A stretch of DNA of 64,000 nt from Paenibacillus radicis (ex Gao et al. 2016) (GTDB lineage Bacteria > Bacillota > Bacilli > Paenibacillales > Paenibacillaceae): positions 513,367-577,366 of the forward strand of contig NZ_BMHY01000003.1 of assembly GCF_014641555.1 (NCBI RefSeq), written 5' to 3'. Below are positions 26,899-34,372 of the stretch, one piece after another; the first letter of the stretch is position 1, and every line of letters starts with the position of its first letter. The notes under the pieces were generated by a model. That model ran no database searches. It was given only the letters and a program-made list of their open reading frames with translations, and was not told the origin of the DNA. The position numbers and the translations under genes are program-made.

Positions 26899-28456
26899 TG
26901 TGTTCTTCCCCTTCCGTATTCAAGCCTTGGCGAACGAGCGTATAGACGGCGCTGATGTCCGGCGTTAATGGGCGGTCTACCGTCAATGCAGGCACGACGC
27001 TCCGAATTTTCTCGTACAGGGCAGAAGAGGCGCTGCTCAAATCCGCCTGAGAGCCGCGCAGATCGATGGCTTGCGCTGCATGCATCGCTTCAATGCCGAG
27101 AATATAGTATAAATGGTCGATAATTTCGGACGTCTTGCGAATGACAAGCGGCGTATTGTTCGCATGATCCTCGATATCGCCTGCAATGGCGAAATAGTCC
27201 GCCGACACCGGATTAGAGAGCAAACGAATCTCCGCATCCAGTGAAGTATAGGTTTTCTGCAGCGTACCGAATGCTATCGTCCCCGGACTTGGCGCCAGAA
27301 AACGTCCAAGTCCGGTGAAAGAAGGCGTACCCAGCTTGAGCGAGCGGTAGCAGGAAATTTTCGACACATGGCTAAGAGCAATCGCAAACGATTCGAACGC
27401 TATGGTCCATGATGTTACATCGAAGTTAGAGGAAGGAACGACTCTTCTCTCGTCAATCAGCACGCAGGGATTATCATCGGAGCCATTCAATTGAATGAGC
27501 AGCTGCTTCGTCGCGAATGCCAGCGCATCCCGCGCCGCGCCATGCACATGGCAGGCGCTGCGGAAGCTAAGCGGGTCTTGAATGCGGTCAGCACGATCCA
27601 TCGCCTCCAGAGCTCCGCCGCGAAGCTGTCTTCTAACGTTAGCCGCGCTTATCGCGGCACCCTCGAACGGTCTGACCCGGAACAACCCTTCCTCAAAGGG
27701 GCTTGTGCAGCCCTGCAGCGCTTCCAGCGATAAGGCAAAGATCGCATCGGCCGTATCCAGCAGCCGGAGCGCCGATGCCGCGACAAGCGCTGCAGTTCCG
27801 GAGGAAAGCGCGTTTGAGCTTACAATCGCAAGCGCATCCTTAGGGCCAAGCCGGCTCATCGGAACCAGGCCTTCCGCTTGAAAAGCATCGACAGCCGCTA
27901 CCGTTGCATCCTTGTAAATAACGTCGCCTTCACCGAGAATCGCCTGCCCGATATGGGACAATACCGAAATGTCGGCAGCGCCCACCGAGCCGCGAAGCGG
28001 AACAAGCGGATGGATGCCGGCATTCAGCATATCGCGGTACATTAAGACAATAGCAGGCTGCATGCCTGTGCAGCCCACCAGCAGCGAGTTCAGCCTGGCC
28101 GTCATAATCGCACGGACTTGCGCCACGGACGCGAACGGACCGACAGCTGCGGAATGAGAGTAGATCAAATTCCGATTAAACGTCTCATACATCTCAGGCG
28201 TAATCTCGCAATCCTTATTCAATCCCACTCCGCGGTTCAAGCCGTAGATCGGCATGCCTCCGGCAGCAAGCTCGTGGATCAAGAGATGCGCTTCCTCTAC
28301 CCGCTTCAAAGCGGGCTCAGCCAGCTCTACCCGATAATCGTCAACGGCAATTCGCTCTAATTCGCGAATCGTAAGCTGCTGTCCGTCCAGCACGATGACG
28401 CGGTCTGTCTCCGGTGTGCTGTTCTCCTGTTGTTTCCCCTCTGCTATGTCGTTCAT
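26882..28456 (-). CDS. Histidase-fold lyase without the MIO triad; candidate ergothionase
   Basis: About 524 residues across the full HAL/PAL fold: YGLNRGVGLN (cf. YGINTGFG), NLIYSHSAAVG, SSNFDVTSW and the C-terminal DIEDHANNTPL and AAQAIDLRG. Where histidases have GSVGASGDLAPL, this protein reads GSVGAADISVL (about residues 154-164), one residue shorter and without Ser-Gly. It therefore cannot form the MIO electrophile needed to remove ammonia from histidine. Ergothionase is a known MIO-free member that eliminates trimethylamine from ergothioneine. ATG at 28456 follows AAGGTG; TTG at 28483 lacks a site. Confidence 0.82.
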   Translation of the reverse strand: MNDIAEGKQQENSTPETDRVIVLDGQQLTIRELERIAVDDYRVELAEPALKRVEEAHLLIHELAAGGMPIYGLNRGVGLNKDCEITPEMYETFNRNLIYSHSAAVGPFASVAQVRAIMTARLNSLLVGCTGMQPAIVLMYRDMLNAGIHPLVPLRGSVGAADISVLSHIGQAILGEGDVIYKDATVAAVDAFQAEGLVPMSRLGPKDALAIVSSNALSSGTAALVAASALRLLDTADAIFALSLEALQGCTSPFEEGLFRVRPFEGAAISAANVRRQLRGGALEAMDRADRIQDPLSFRSACHVHGAARDALAFATKQLLIQLNGSDDNPCVLIDERRVVPSSNFDVTSWTIAFESFAIALSHVSKISCYRSLKLGTPSFTGLGRFLAPSPGTIAFGTLQKTYTSLDAEIRLLSNPVSADYFAIAGDIEDHANNTPLVIRKTSEIIDHLYYILGIEAMHAAQAIDLRGSQADLSSASSALYEKIRSVVPALTVDRPLTPDISAVYTLVRQGLNTEGEEHNESYL

Positions 28457-28525
28457 TCGAGACACCTTCTTCGTTGAAGTCAAAAACCCGGCTAACTCAC
28501 TCTGTCCCTTATCCCTTTTAACTTA

Positions 28526-29620
28526 TTAGATGCCCTTCAGGCCATATTCTGCAAGTGGAATACCTAGCGCTTTCTCTACCTCCGGATACACAGTCGGATC
28601 CTTCACGCTGGAGCTCAGCGGCACGAATTGCTTATCGATCGCAAACAGTGCCAGCTCCATCCCCTCTTGCACGCCGCCTACACTGATCGGAAGCCCCGTA
28701 GCCGCTTCGAAAGTCGTAATAACATCCGGATAGGTAGTCAAGCGGTTACCCTCGGCGTCGTCTACTGCCATATATTCATTCATGACGTGCAGCGTCAACT
28801 GCCCGCCCTGTCCGTCTTCCATCGTAATCGTGCCGATATCGAAGGCACCGGAGTAATGAACGTCCTTCTTCAGCACTTTGCCGCGTCCAACGATGCGGCC
28901 GTTCGTCTTTTTACACACCGTATCCATAATCGCCTCAGCGCCTTGTGCCTCCGCTTCAATCATGGCGTAGCCCAGCTCAAGCGCCAGCGTAATGCCCCCG
29001 ATTGCCGCATGCTCCTTTACATAAGAAGCGGGAATCGGATGACGTGCAGAAGCAATGAAGCCGCCCGACATATCCGATGCCGTCCGCAAAATGTTGGAGG
29101 TTTTGGCCGGCGTGCCCTTCACGACGAGCTCCAAGTAGGAGCCTGTATCTCTTCTGCCGCCTACGACGACTTGAATTGTCTCGTAGTCTGTACGGGAAGC
29201 GAGCCCCATGGAGCCCATCTTGCCCGTCGGATGCGCGCGAATATCGCCAGTAGCATCAACGACGACCAAACCAAGCGCCGCTGCGGGCAGCCAGCCGTTA
29301 ATCGTGCTGGACATGCCGTTCTGAGGCGTCATAATGCCGACGACTTTGCCATCGAAATTGTCCATCAGCAGCTGTACCGCTTTAATATAATCGACGCCCC
29401 ACATTTCCCACTCGTTGCCTGCAGGCGCGCCAATGGCTGTCGCAGTTACGATAATCGCATCATCTGGAAGCTCATCAACCGATACCAGCTTCGGCCGGCC
29501 AATGCCAACCGCTGCTCCGCCGATTTCGAGGCCGTGATCGACCCAGCCGCCGCCGCCGGAAGCGAATACCGCCCCTCCTCTTACTGCTGCCTGTACATCC
29601 TTTATCGTTAATTCACGCAT
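28526..29620 (-). CDS. DUF917 protein, candidate thiohydantoin desulfhydrase
   Basis: 364 residues of the DUF917 group, related to the hydantoin utilisation HyuA-like fold (FASGGGGWVDHGLEIG; ATAIGAPAGNEWE; MTPQNGMSSTINGWLPAAAL; TGKMGSMGLASRT). Its start overlaps the hydratase-like stop (TAATG), so the two are translationally coupled. Ergothioneine breakdown needs a step converting a 2-thioxo-imidazolidinone propionate to hydantoin propionate with release of sulfide. This is the only cluster enzyme without another job, so it is proposed for that step by elimination. Confidence 0.75.
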   Translation of the reverse strand: MRELTIKDVQAAVRGGAVFASGGGGWVDHGLEIGGAAVGIGRPKLVSVDELPDDAIIVTATAIGAPAGNEWEMWGVDYIKAVQLLMDNFDGKVVGIMTPQNGMSSTINGWLPAAALGLVVVDATGDIRAHPTGKMGSMGLASRTDYETIQVVVGGRRDTGSYLELVVKGTPAKTSNILRTASDMSGGFIASARHPIPASYVKEHAAIGGITLALELGYAMIEAEAQGAEAIMDTVCKKTNGRIVGRGKVLKKDVHYSGAFDIGTITMEDGQGGQLTLHVMNEYMAVDDAEGNRLTTYPDVITTFEAATGLPISVGGVQEGMELALFAIDKQFVPLSSSVKDPTVYPEVEKALGIPLAEYGLKGI

Positions 29621-31275
29621 TACGCATTCCCCTTTCGATTCGTGTCGATCCGTCTAATTCCTTTTTTATTGACCTCATCAAGGGACTCTTCATAGCCTGC
29701 ATCCGCGTAGCGCAGCACACCAAGCCCTGTATCGTTATCAAGCGTTGTCTTCAATCTCAGCTCAGCATCCGAAGTACCGTCGGCAACCAGTGTAACGCCG
29801 GCACTCGTCATATAGCCGCTGTACCCGCCGCCACCGGAATGAATCGCAACGAGATCAGCCATCGAAGAGCAATTAATCATCGCGTTGAGCAGCGGCCAGT
29901 CTGATATCGCATCGCTGCCGTCCAGCAGATTCTCGGTCATAATGTTCGGATGAGCCATCGAGCCGGCATCCAGATGATCGCGGGAGAAGGCAATCGGGCC
30001 GCTAAGCTCACCCGCTGCTACCATGGCGTTCACTGCCAGCGCCAGCTTCGTACGGTCGCCATGGCCGAACCAGCCGATACGTGCCGGCAATCCTTCCACC
30101 GGAACGTACTTATTCGCCAGCCGTATCCAATTGACGGCGATCTCATTGTCGCTAAACTCTTTCAATATATATTGGTCAATCTTGCGGATATCTTCAGCGT
30201 CTCCGCTTAACGCAACCCAACGGAACGGGCCAATTGCGCGAGCGAACAGCGGACGAAGGAACGCTTCCGTAAATACGGCGATGTCAAACGCATTCTCCAC
30301 ACCGTATTGCACCGCCTGCGAGCGGATGTTGTTGCCGTTGTCGAAGACGATCGCGCCGCGGCGCTGGAATTCCAGCATCGCTTCCACTTCAATGGCAATG
30401 GAGGCCCCTGCATCTGCACGGAGCTGCTCCGGTGCTGTTTTACGGAACTCAGCCGCTTTCTCCAAACTGTAGCCGTTCGGAATATACCCATACATCAAGT
30501 CATGCGCGGAGGTTTGATCCGTCACGACATCCGGCTGAATGCCTCTACGTACCAATTCCGGATATATATCGGCTGCATTGCCGAGCAGGCCTATAGACAG
30601 GCTTTCCTTCTTGGCTTGCGCTTCTGCCACCCATGCGAGCGCCTCGTCCAGACTCGCTGTTTTCCTTTGCAAATAACCAACCTCGATGCGTTTATCGATG
30701 CGGGCCTCGGACACTTCCACGCACAGAATAACGGCTTCCGCCATCGTTCCTGCAAGCGGCTGTGCGCCGCCCATTCCGCCTAAACCTGCGGTCAGAATGA
30801 ATTTCCCAGCCAGACTGCCGTCGAAATGCATACGGGCAATCGATTGGAAAATCTCATACGTGCCTTGAATAACGCCCTGCGAACCAATGTACTGCCAAGC
30901 TGCAGCCGTCAGTCCGCCCCAGACGATCAAGCCTTGTTCTTGATATTTATAAAAGTTGTCGCTCGTCGCCCATCTGCCTACAATGTTGCAGTTCGCCATG
31001 ACGACGATTGGGGCATATTTATGCGTCCGCATAATACCAATCGGCTTGCCCGACTGAATGACGAGCGTCTCGTCTTCTTCTAATGATTTAAGCGTGCTGA
31101 CAATGGCATGATAAGAATCCCAATTGCGGGCCGCTTTCGCGAGCGCGGCGTAAACGGTAAGCTCCTGTTGATTTTCACCATTTTCGAGAACGTTCTCAAG
31201 CATGCGCAGCAGCGCCTCTTGCCTCCAGCCCTTGCAACGAAGCTCGCCGCCCCGGGCTGCCATGATTCTATCCAT
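29620..31275 (-). CDS. Urocanase-fold hydratase lacking the catalytic Cys; candidate thiourocanate hydratase
   Basis: About 551 residues, full urocanase length, with the NAD region GLGGMGGAQPLAG and VTDQTSAHDLMYGYIP kept. Key differences from urocanase: the catalytic Cys (Cys410 of the P. putida enzyme, ICWxGLG) is Gly401 here (RIGWFGHG); PLFC is PLFA (Ala345); FDYGNN is FDNGNN; and HHGGGVGMGYSQ is HSGGGGYSGYMT. Both NAD-binding and overall fold look intact, so the protein is probably active on a different substrate. ATG at 31275 follows AAGGAG; the GTG 9 nt upstream touches that site. First gene of the cluster. Confidence 0.85.
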   Translation of the reverse strand: MDRIMAARGGELRCKGWRQEALLRMLENVLENGENQQELTVYAALAKAARNWDSYHAIVSTLKSLEEDETLVIQSGKPIGIMRTHKYAPIVVMANCNIVGRWATSDNFYKYQEQGLIVWGGLTAAAWQYIGSQGVIQGTYEIFQSIARMHFDGSLAGKFILTAGLGGMGGAQPLAGTMAEAVILCVEVSEARIDKRIEVGYLQRKTASLDEALAWVAEAQAKKESLSIGLLGNAADIYPELVRRGIQPDVVTDQTSAHDLMYGYIPNGYSLEKAAEFRKTAPEQLRADAGASIAIEVEAMLEFQRRGAIVFDNGNNIRSQAVQYGVENAFDIAVFTEAFLRPLFARAIGPFRWVALSGDAEDIRKIDQYILKEFSDNEIAVNWIRLANKYVPVEGLPARIGWFGHGDRTKLALAVNAMVAAGELSGPIAFSRDHLDAGSMAHPNIMTENLLDGSDAISDWPLLNAMINCSSMADLVAIHSGGGGYSGYMTSAGVTLVADGTSDAELRLKTTLDNDTGLGVLRYADAGYEESLDEVNKKGIRRIDTNRKGNA

Positions 31276-31290
31276 TTCAGTCACTCCTTA

Positions 31291-31355
31291 TTATCAATAT
31301 TTAATAATCGATTTCTATCTACCAATAAATTAACAAACCATTACCAGCTAGTCAA
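31291..31355 (-). promoter_or_regulatory. Promoter with palindromic operator before the catabolic genes
   Basis: On the minus strand: -35 TTGACT (31350-31355), 17-bp spacer, extended -10 TGTTAATTT (-10 at 31327-31332), then TATTGGTA and the palindrome TTATCAA-N3-TTAATAA (31291-31307) just before the ribosome site. It matches the internal promoter at 22925. The transcript start is expected near 31320. Confidence 0.65.
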
Positions 31356-31490
31356 TAAAAATCGTTAGAGATGCGTCAGTTTAAGTAACGCACTAGGGAT
31401 TGACGGTTATTTTTATAGGAAAATAACACTTCCCTTAAATCCGAGTACATCACTAAGAATAGTGGATTGCTGCCGTTAAAACAACCTAAA
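31356..31490. other. Upstream region of the catabolic cluster
   Basis: AT-rich DNA between the cluster promoter and the bactofilin terminator. AAATAACCGTCAATCC and neighbouring short inverted stretches (TTATTTT...AAAATAA at 31407-31430) are visible, with no ORF. It may hold an activator site; nothing stronger can be supported. Confidence 0.35.
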
Positions 31491-31523
31491 AACGAGCCTG
31501 CAGCTTAGCCGCTGCGGCTCGTT
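31491..31523 (-). terminator. Terminator of the bactofilin operon
   Basis: AACGAGCC-T-GCAGC pairs with GCTGC-GGCTCGTT around TTAGCC, followed by TTTTTAGG on the minus strand. Confidence 0.85.
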
Positions 31524-31573
31524 TGATTCATTATCATTATTCGTCAATTGTTATGCGATATTCAATCCGCCGC

Positions 31574-32317
31574 TTATAACTTGCGATACTCCGACACACG
31601 GGCACTCTTCTTCTTCTCGAAGCTTTCCTTATATTCCACAAGCCCAATCTCGCAGCCCGGACCTACTGTGATCCGGTTGCCCCGCACGACTGCCGCCTTG
31701 GTATGCTCGATATAAATGTCGTCGCCTTCAATAACATTTACAGTTAAACAGGCATGCGGCTGAGGGCGGAAATAGAAATATTGAAGAGGATTTCGCAAGC
31801 TCGCTTTCCGAATGGAGATATGCTCCCCTCCGATTTCTTGAACCCAGCAGTCCTGGTATAGCCGGATATCAATTTCACCCGCATTTAGCAGTCCGCCGAT
31901 TTCGAACATCCCTCGAAGGTTGAATACATCCGCTGCGCAATCTCCTTGAGTCTGGATCTGTCCGGTTATCCTAAACTGTTCCCCGCGCAGACTCCCCTTC
32001 GTTTCCACAGATCCCGAGCCGCGCAGCACATTCAGTCTGGCATCGCCGCCAATAGCAGCTGTTCCTGTTAACTTCACCTGCCCCGCCTGAACGTCTCCCG
32101 AGAACGAGCCGGTTCCGATCATACTGATATGCTCCGATGACAGGCTGCCGTTCAAGACGAGGGTTCCTATACATTTTAGCCGGCTGCAATCAACGTCTCC
32201 GTTAACGACACCGTCCCCCATAATTTTGACTCGTTCATAGCGGCCGCCTGGAGCCGAAGATTGGCCTGTAATCTTCAGGTCTCCTTTAAAAGACTCGATT
32301 CCGGTTATTCCCATCAT
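31574..32317 (-). CDS. Bactofilin-like polymer-forming protein (YhbF-like)
   Basis: 247 residues with repeated right-handed beta-helix turns (GDGVVNGDVDCSRLKCIGTL; GSFSGDVQAGQVKLTGTAAI; TQGDCAADVFNLRGMFEIGG) and a C-terminal GDDIYIEHTKAAVVRGNRIT block shared with its neighbour. Bactofilins polymerise into filaments that scaffold envelope or motility machinery. It follows its paralogue by 20 nt. The order regulator-bactofilin-bactofilin matches B. subtilis yhbD-yhbE-yhbF. Confidence 0.82.
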   Translation of the reverse strand: MMGITGIESFKGDLKITGQSSAPGGRYERVKIMGDGVVNGDVDCSRLKCIGTLVLNGSLSSEHISMIGTGSFSGDVQAGQVKLTGTAAIGGDARLNVLRGSGSVETKGSLRGEQFRITGQIQTQGDCAADVFNLRGMFEIGGLLNAGEIDIRLYQDCWVQEIGGEHISIRKASLRNPLQYFYFRPQPHACLTVNVIEGDDIYIEHTKAAVVRGNRITVGPGCEIGLVEYKESFEKKKSARVSEYRKL

Positions 32318-32337
32318 ACCTGCCTCCTCTCTTTCCT

Positions 32338-33015
32338 TTATATACGTTCAGCCCGTTCAACCTTAGCCTTCTTGTCTTGATCAAACTTCGCTTTGTATTC
32401 CACCAGACCAATCTTACAGCCCGGCCCGATTATGATATTCGTCCCCCTGACGACCGCTGCAGTCGTGTATTCCAGGTAGATGTCGTCTCCCTCTATCATT
32501 TGTGCAGTCAGCTTGCTGACAGGAGGAATCTCAGGCGCCTTTAGCCATTTATTCAAAGATACGGCAGACTGTTTTTGAATATGAATATGTCCGCCGCCGA
32601 TTTCCGCTATATGACTCGTTCCATTCAATTCTATATGAACGCTGCCTGCATTCAGCATGCCCATTCGCAAACTGCCGTTTGCACGGAGACTTTCAGTTTC
32701 ACATCTGCCTTTTACGATCAACTTGGCGTTTAACTGCAAGTCTTCTCCGATCAGATCGCCCTTCACTTCTAATTTGCCTTGAACGGACATGGAGTCGGAA
32801 CGCAGGCTGCCCGTTATGAACGCAACCCCGTTCATTTCCACCTTTTGGGCACTGACGCTTCCATCCACCTTCACTTTTCCGTCCAGCTTAAAATTTGTGC
32901 AGACTACGTCGCCATCCACGTCCCCGACACCCTCGATTTTAGCCTCTTGAAAAATACCGCCTTTAAGGGCGCCTATGCCTGATATCAACAAGTGACGTAC
33001 GGTTTCCTCTACCAT
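32338..33015 (-). CDS. Bactofilin-like polymer-forming protein (YhbE-like)
   Basis: 225 residues, paralogous to the following gene: beta-helix turns (KIEGVGDVDGDVVCTNFKLD; GSVSAQKVEMNGVAFITGSL; VQGKLEVKGDLIGEDLQLNA) and the shared GDDIYLEYTTAAVVRGTNII block. No signal or membrane segment, so it is cytosolic. AAAAGGAGG precedes the ATG. In B. subtilis the equivalent pair is linked to swimming motility. Confidence 0.82.
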   Translation of the reverse strand: MVEETVRHLLISGIGALKGGIFQEAKIEGVGDVDGDVVCTNFKLDGKVKVDGSVSAQKVEMNGVAFITGSLRSDSMSVQGKLEVKGDLIGEDLQLNAKLIVKGRCETESLRANGSLRMGMLNAGSVHIELNGTSHIAEIGGGHIHIQKQSAVSLNKWLKAPEIPPVSKLTAQMIEGDDIYLEYTTAAVVRGTNIIIGPGCKIGLVEYKAKFDQDKKAKVERAERI

Positions 33016-33030
33016 CGCCTCTGCCTCCTT

Positions 33031-33660
33031 TTATAAGGTGGAAATTTTCAGCTTCAATTCCTCTATGCATTTCGCTACAGAAACCCGAAAGATGATTTTT
33101 GCCCCGCTTTCGAAAAAAGCCTCACTGCCTGCTGACAGCATCATAACTACGGACATCCCCATTTTCCGAATCATCAGTACGTCGCAATTTTTCCCTTCGT
33201 ACTTACCATAGTGCTCCATGAGCGTGCGCAGAAGCTGCGGCCCCTCCTCCAAACTCATCTCGCCCGACAGCAGACACTGATCGAGAATGTAGAGATATAA
33301 GGTTTGTTCAAAATTGTAGAGCTCCGATTGTCCGACATACGGTGCTGCTAATTCGACTGATGATCGCGAAACAATGTTTCGTTCTAGTATATCAAGTACA
33401 CGAATGGACTGCCCCGAAGGGATCGGCGAGAACATTTCTGCCAATTCATCCAGCGACAACCCGTCTTTCATATGAAGGATTTTATCGATTCTGGCAAGCA
33501 TTCGCTGCTTCGGAAAAAAAGTTTCTTGTCCCGTAAAGGCTGACTTTCGGATAAACCACTCTTCAGGAATGATCTGCTTGCGTTTCCAGCGGTACAGCTG
33601 ACCATATGAGATGCCAGTTAAATCAAGCAGCTCTTTCTTGGAGATGAGTTCTTCTTCCAT
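33031..33660 (-). CDS. YhbD-like MerR-related regulator (DUF4004)
   Basis: About 209 residues. It begins with a MerR-like helix-turn-helix (LISKKELLDLTGISYGQLYR, WKRKQIIPEEWF), and the rest fits the YhbD/DUF4004 family. It heads the bactofilin operon. ATG at 33660 is used; an upstream TTG at 33684 lies inside the predicted promoter. It may bind the palindrome just upstream of itself. Confidence 0.8.
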   Translation of the reverse strand: MEEELISKKELLDLTGISYGQLYRWKRKQIIPEEWFIRKSAFTGQETFFPKQRMLARIDKILHMKDGLSLDELAEMFSPIPSGQSIRVLDILERNIVSRSSVELAAPYVGQSELYNFEQTLYLYILDQCLLSGEMSLEEGPQLLRTLMEHYGKYEGKNCDVLMIRKMGMSVVMMLSAGSEAFFESGAKIIFRVSVAKCIEELKLKISTL

Positions 33661-33682
33661 GGTAACGCCCCTCTCTCTATTC

Positions 33683-33711
33683 AATGTAACATAACATTGT
33701 TACGCAGTAAA
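33683..33711 (-). promoter_or_regulatory. Promoter with palindrome before the yhbD-like gene
   Basis: GTAACA-N6-TGTTAC (33686-33703) is an exact inverted repeat between a -35-like TTTACT (33706-33711) and a -10-like TACATT (33683-33688), 17 bp apart on the minus strand. MerR-type proteins bind palindromes in this position. The promoter boxes are weak, and the fit is by eye. Confidence 0.5.
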
Positions 33712-33790
33712 GCTGGTCATTGTGGTTAGTTAGAGCATCACGCTGCTTCATTGTGCTTATAGCGAGGTAACTCAGTTAACCTGCATGAAA

Positions 33791-33816
33791 AAAACGCACC
33801 CTGTTGGGTGCGTTTT
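33791..33816 (-). terminator. Orphan terminator between hairpin element 2 and yhbD
   Basis: AAAACGCACCC pairs perfectly with GGGTGCGTTTT around TGTT, with a run of seven T on the minus strand. No protein gene lies between it and the amidotransferase terminator at 34308, so it may end a non-coding transcript through element 2, or act as a backup. Confidence 0.8.
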
Positions 33817-34043
33817 AAACTTTACATACTAAAAACGGACTCGCTGCGCGTTTTGGTTCATGCTGCTATTCTTGATTCCACTGTCTTCATCGCTTTCACG
33901 CTGAATAATGGATAGAATCTTCAAAAAATCATCCTGAACTCAAAACGCTCCGCTCATCCCATGCCTGCAAATAACACTGTTGTAGCTCTTCGTTCCGCTA
34001 TCATCTGCCCCCTCCGCATCTCGTAGTGCAGGCTGGAACCGAT

Positions 34044-34225
34044 CAAAATGTAAAAGTACAGGTTGGAAGCCGATTTTTCGACGATTTATCGCATCAAAAT
34101 GTAAATATGCAGTTTGATTGCTCTAAAAAGCCTCATTCGAGTTGAATGGAGCGATTTCAAATGCACTTTTGCATTTCGAACGCTTTTTTAGTCTTTTTGA
34201 GGCTCATCAGCATGCATTTTTGCAT
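34044..34225. repeat. Four-hairpin intergenic element 2 (word CAAAATGyA)
   Basis: Four palindromes are centred at about 34054, 34105, 34167 and 34218 (spacings 51, 62, 51). Hairpins 1 and 2: CAAAATGTA-AAAG-TACAGGTTG and CAAAATGTA-AATA-TGCAGTTTG. Hairpins 3 and 4: CAAATGCA-CTTT-TGCATTTCG and ATGCA-TTTT-TGCAT. The order of imperfect then CTTT/TTTT-loop hairpins matches element 1. The linker between hairpins 2 and 3 keeps TGCAG and AA-N2-AGCCT-N2-TTC. Confidence 0.85.
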
Positions 34226-34307
34226 TTTGTTTCACATTTGGCACGGGGGAGGCTGGCATAGTGGAGCTAATCTGACATATGGGTGGTACGGGGACACAGA
34301 CGTAAAA

Positions 34308-34348
34308 AGCCGCATCAAGACCGACTTTCATATCGGTTTGATGCGGCT
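34308..34348 (-). terminator. Terminator of the glutamine amidotransferase gene
   Basis: AGCCGCATCA pairs with TGATGCGGCT, with an inner ACCGA/CGGT stem, followed by TTTTTACG on the minus strand. Confidence 0.88.
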
Positions 34349-34372
34349 AATGGAAGGATACTCTTACTCCTG

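Larger units (their letters stand above)
33712..34372. other. Intergenic region with hairpin element 2 between two terminators
   Basis: About 660 bp without a credible gene. It holds the terminator at 33791-33816, element 2 at 34044-34225 and the amidotransferase terminator at 34308-34348. ORFs here derive from repeated words that translate as MHFCI and are not believable. Confidence 0.65.

Noticed and set aside
26882..31275. Canonical histidine-utilisation (hut) operon
   Set aside because: The histidase-like protein lacks the MIO triad, the urocanase-like protein lacks the catalytic Cys, and no imidazolonepropionase or formiminoglutamase is present.
31356..31490. Riboswitch upstream of the catabolic cluster
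   Set aside because: The region lies upstream of the predicted promoter and no known riboswitch core was recognised.
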